From the NCBI RefSeq assembly GCF_028285715.1, contig NZ_JANQOO010000017.1, positions 372,001 through 436,000 on the forward strand: a stretch of 64,000 nucleotides of DNA, in the 5' to 3' direction. Positions 61,716 through 64,000 of this stretch are shown here, in pieces (positions within the stretch are counted from its first letter, which is position 1; each line of letters opens with the position of its first letter). The position numbers and the translations under genes are program-made. The stretch comes from Ulvibacterium sp. (GTDB lineage Bacteria > Bacteroidota > Bacteroidia > Flavobacteriales > Flavobacteriaceae). The notes beneath the pieces were generated by a model. The model did no database searches. It was not told where the DNA came from and was given only the letters and a program-made list of their open reading frames with translations.

Positions 61716-62228
61716 TTGAAAACTGAATCCCAGGATAATGTATGCGAGGAAGCCGTCTTTAGTTCGCTTTTCAAAGCTAATTCCAAAACGGTTTTTAACT
61801 ACATATATTATAAGTTCGGAAATGAGGAAAAGGCATATGATGCCGTTCAGGAGGCCTTCCTAAAGCTTTGGGAAAACTGTGCCAAGGTAACCCCGCAAAA
61901 GGCAAAGTCCTATGTATATACCGTTGCAAACAATCTCTACCTTAATGTTATTAAGGCCGAAAAGGTACGTTTAAAGTATGCGGACAAGTCATTGGGCAGT
62001 ACCAACGAATCACCGGAATTTTTAATGGAGGAAAACCAATTTAAACAAAAATTGGACCAAGCGTTGGACAGTTTACCGGAGAACCAGCGTACGGTTTTTT
62101 TATTGAATCGGATCGACGGTAAAAAATATGCGGAAATTGCTGAAATGGAGGGCGTAAGTGTAAAGGCTATAGAAAAACGAATGCATTTGGCATTGAAAAC
62201 ACTTCGTGAAAAAATCGATGGGATTTGA
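61716..62228 (+). CDS. ECF (FecI-like) RNA polymerase sigma factor
   Basis: A 170-residue extracytoplasmic function sigma factor. Region 2 is at about 20-85 (YIYYKFGNEEKAYDAVQEAFLKLWEN) and region 4 at about 110-165 (LPENQRTVFLLNRIDGKKYAEIAEM, VKAIEKRMHLAL). Initiation is at a TTG codon (61716-61718); no ATG fits near the beginning. It is followed by a FecR-type anti-sigma gene and a TonB receptor with an STN domain, the classic cell-surface signalling arrangement. Its last codons lie in a GGGATTT repeat. A terminator-like hairpin lies between it and the anti-sigma gene. Confidence 0.93.
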   Translation: MKTESQDNVCEEAVFSSLFKANSKTVFNYIYYKFGNEEKAYDAVQEAFLKLWENCAKVTPQKAKSYVYTVANNLYLNVIKAEKVRLKYADKSLGSTNESPEFLMEENQFKQKLDQALDSLPENQRTVFLLNRIDGKKYAEIAEMEGVSVKAIEKRMHLALKTLREKIDGI

Positions 62229-62254
62229 GATTTGGGATTTGGGATTTGGGATTA
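62220..62254. repeat. GGGATTT heptamer tandem repeat at the 3' end of the sigma factor gene
   Basis: Five consecutive 7-bp units (GGGATTT, GAGATTT, GGGATTT, GGGATTT, GGGATTA). The first unit includes the last glycine-isoleucine codons and the TGA stop, so changes in copy number would leave the protein end unchanged. Confidence 0.75.
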
Positions 62255-62343
62255 GGATGTAAAATTTACGTATAGCGAATCAGAAAATCATAGGCATGGT
62301 ACAGCAAATTGTGAATAACGACATTAAAATCAATAACCCATTG

Positions 62344-62365
62344 CCCTACCGAGGTAGGGTTTTTT
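62344..62365 (+). terminator. Intrinsic terminator-like hairpin between sigma and anti-sigma genes
   Basis: CCCTAC (62344-62349) and GTAGGG (62354-62359) form a 6-bp stem with a CGAG loop, followed directly by six T (62360-62365). It lies 38 nt before the anti-sigma start and would reduce read-through from the sigma gene. Confidence 0.75.
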
Positions 62366-62402
62366 CGCAGTAAATTGTTATTAAGGTATAAAGCTAGAAA
62401 TC

Positions 62403-63314
62403 ATGCAAGAAAATTACTTGGCAAAATGGCTGAACAACGAACTATCTGAAGAGGAGCTCGCGGAGTTTAAAAAATCCGACGAGTACGCTACCTATCAGAA
62501 GATTCTCGAGGCCTCCGGTACATTGGAAGGCCCTGATTTTAATATGGACCAAGCGTTCAATGCTTTGAAGAACAAGCGAGAGCTTACAACTCCAAAAGTA
62601 GTACAACTACATCCGTTCCGAAAGTTTTTACGAATAGCGGCGGCCATTGTCGTGTTGCTTGCAGGTTCATACTTCTATTTGAATTCCCTGGATGAGAGTA
62701 TTTCCACTCAATTTGCGGAAAACAAGGAAGTTGTACTTCCTGACAATTCCGAAATTGTATTGAATGCCGATTCTCAAATTTCCTATAGTGAAAAGGCATG
62801 GGACAAGGAACGCAACATATCCCTAAGGGGTGAGGCCTTTTTTAAGGTGGCCAAGGGAAAGCGCTTTACGGTTTCCACGGAGAATGGTACCGTGGCCGTT
62901 TTGGGAACACAATTTAACGTTGAAAACCGCAACGGTTTTTTTGAGGTCACCTGCTACGAGGGTCTAGTTAGCGTTACTTTTAACGGCGCAGAAACCAAAC
63001 TCCCAGCTGGTGATTCCTTTCTAGCCATTGATGGTAAAATTGCCAAGGGCAAGGTGGTCAATATTTCCCAACCTTCCTGGATGAGCAATGAAAGTTCCTT
63101 TAGAAGTATTCCATTACAATATGTTTTGGATGAATTTGAAAGACAGCACAATATTACCGTTGAAACCAAAAATATCGATTTAAATCAATTATATACTGGC
63201 ACTTTTAGCAACACAAATGCAGATTTGGCGTTACAAAGTATAAGTGTTCCCTCTCAAATAAAGTTTAAATTAGAGGGGAATAAAGTGCTGTTCTATGCTG
63301 AAAACGCACCCTAA
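62403..63314 (+). CDS. FecR family anti-sigma factor
   Basis: A 303-residue single-span membrane protein. The cytoplasmic N-terminal part (about 1-75) binds the sigma factor and starts with WLNNELSEEELAEFKKS. The membrane helix is at about 79-96 (AAAIVVLLAGSYFYL). The periplasmic part is the FecR domain: VVLPDNSEIVLNADSQISY, ISLRGEAFFKVAKGKRFTV and VLGTQFNVENRNG, then a C-terminal DUF4974-type domain that contacts the receptor's STN domain. It is downstream of the ECF sigma gene and overlaps the TonB receptor start by 20 nt. Confidence 0.94.
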   Translation: MQENYLAKWLNNELSEEELAEFKKSDEYATYQKILEASGTLEGPDFNMDQAFNALKNKRELTTPKVVQLHPFRKFLRIAAAIVVLLAGSYFYLNSLDESISTQFAENKEVVLPDNSEIVLNADSQISYSEKAWDKERNISLRGEAFFKVAKGKRFTVSTENGTVAVLGTQFNVENRNGFFEVTCYEGLVSVTFNGAETKLPAGDSFLAIDGKIAKGKVVNISQPSWMSNESSFRSIPLQYVLDEFERQHNITVETKNIDLNQLYTGTFSNTNADLALQSISVPSQIKFKLEGNKVLFYAENAP

Positions 63315-64000
63315 ACGCCTTATATTCTTTTTTACTTCCTTACTGTTCCTGGTTTTCGCACAAAACGGTAGTGCTCAGGACGGAACGGACAAAACCGCAC
63401 TACTTATTTCCTATCTCCAAATCTTGGAGCAGCGATTCGAGGTTAAATTTTCCTATGTGGATGAGGATATCAGAAATCTTCAGATCACTGTACCGGAAAC
63501 TAGTGAACTCCAGAAAATCCTTTCTGACATTCAGGCTCAGACACAGTTAAAGATTCAGCAGCTCAGCGAACGCTACTACACCCTAAACAAAAGTAGTACT
63601 GTTGATGTTTGTGCAACGGTTTTGGACAACTTTAAGCAAAACACGGTCACAGGTGCAACCGTAAAGGTGTTGGATTCCGAAATTGCGCTAATTACCGATA
63701 TGAACGGTTCATTTTCATTGACCAATGTTCCTAGAAAGGCTGTATTGGAAATTAAACATTTAGGATTTAAGACCCTGTTTGTAAAAGCAGAGGAATTGAT
63801 TGATGCCAATCCTTGCAAAACCTTGTTATTGGCTCAATTCTATCAGCAACTGGACGAAGTAATCGTTTACCAATTCCTTACCACGGGAATATTAAAGGAG
63901 GCCGATGGTAGCATCCAAATGAATACGGCAGAGTTTGGCATTCTTCCCGGGCTACTGGAACCGGATATATTGCAGACCGTACAGGCCTTACCGGGAATTA
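63295..64000 (+). CDS. TonB-dependent receptor with STN domain (3' end cut by window)
   Basis: A reading frame from ATG 63295 to the window edge gives 235 residues. A signal peptide ends near NGSAQ; an STN-type signalling domain follows (about 35-95, QRFEVKFSYVDEDIRNL and VPETSELQKILSDIQAQ), then a carboxypeptidase-like regulatory domain (about 102-180, VTGATVKVLDSE, DMNGSFSLTNVP, LEIKHLGFKTL) and the beginning of the plug (DILQTVQALPGI). It would form an outer-membrane transporter that signals through the FecR-type protein encoded before it. The beta-barrel is outside the window. Confidence 0.9.
   Translation, partial: MLKTHPKRLIFFFTSLLFLVFAQNGSAQDGTDKTALLISYLQILEQRFEVKFSYVDEDIRNLQITVPETSELQKILSDIQAQTQLKIQQLSERYYTLNKSSTVDVCATVLDNFKQNTVTGATVKVLDSEIALITDMNGSFSLTNVPRKAVLEIKHLGFKTLFVKAEELIDANPCKTLLLAQFYQQLDEVIVYQFLTTGILKEADGSIQMNTAEFGILPGLLEPDILQTVQALPGI

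Noticed and set aside
1-64000. CRISPR arrays, insertion sequences, tRNA or rRNA genes
   Set aside because: No regular spaced repeats, transposase motifs, terminal inverted repeats or tRNA-like cloverleaf segments were seen by eye on either strand.

Overview
The window looks like chromosome of a marine, algae-associated member of the Flavobacteriaceae (Bacteroidota). The grounds are a moderately AT-rich base composition (by eye), promoters of the Bacteroidota type (TAnnTTTG), many secreted lipoproteins with short lipoboxes, a FecI/FecR/STN-TonB receptor set, and sulfatases next to a GH29 fucosidase. The genus cannot be fixed from the sequence alone. No rRNA, tRNA, CRISPR array, insertion sequence or prophage was seen.

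Region 1 (1-11,085, all minus strand) is a polysaccharide assembly locus. Read in the direction of transcription it runs: polyprenyl-phosphate sugar-1-P transferase, RfbD, Gmd, Fcl, a Wzx-type flippase, a Wzy/EpsG-type polymerase, three GT4 glycosyltransferases and a truncated TupA-like ATP-grasp protein. It implies a lipid-linked, fucose-containing O-antigen or exopolysaccharide. Region 2 (11,609-22,248) holds a cadherin-domain metalloprotease lipoprotein, a tight four-gene operon (two S1 sulfatases, a GH36-like hydrolase, a GH29 fucosidase) suited to sulfated fucose-containing glycans, a CPBP protease and a membrane-anchored AraC regulator. A DnaQ exonuclease/GIY-YIG fusion follows.

Region 3 (about 23.8-31 kb) is the most interesting. 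It carries a CstB-like persulfide dioxygenase-rhodanese, a SulP anion transporter, a DUF2892 membrane protein, several previously unlisted membrane peptides of 31-60 residues, a di-heme cytochrome c peroxidase and a Crp/Fnr regulator. Four of these transcription units share one promoter design: a Crp/Fnr-type palindrome (GTAAC-N4-GTTAC or ATGAY-N4-RTCAY), then exactly 22 bp, then a TAnnTTTR -7 box. This reads as a local sulfur/redox regulon.

Region 4 (31-47 kb) is mixed housekeeping: an aldose-epimerase-like protein and M20 peptidase coupled to the Crp/Fnr gene, a cysteine synthase-like enzyme, a LolC/E-type permease, a NamZ-like muramidase, a tricorn-like protease, a YkgJ-family protein, a methyltransferase, a second metalloprotease lipoprotein, QueE, a HerA-like ATPase, an HxlR regulator, an alpha/beta hydrolase and a VOC protein. 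Region 5 (47.3-56.3 kb, all minus) is an uncharacterised catabolic cluster: two DUF1593 nucleoside-hydrolase-like proteins, an ADP-ribosylglycohydrolase homologue, a DUF5060/GH140-like hydrolase, two secreted esterase-type alpha/beta hydrolases and two membrane proteins. Region 6 (56.5-64 kb) has a tiny lipoprotein, FolD, Ffh, a pair of related lipocalin-like lipoproteins and, divergent from them, an ECF sigma/FecR anti-sigma/TonB receptor system cut by the window edge.
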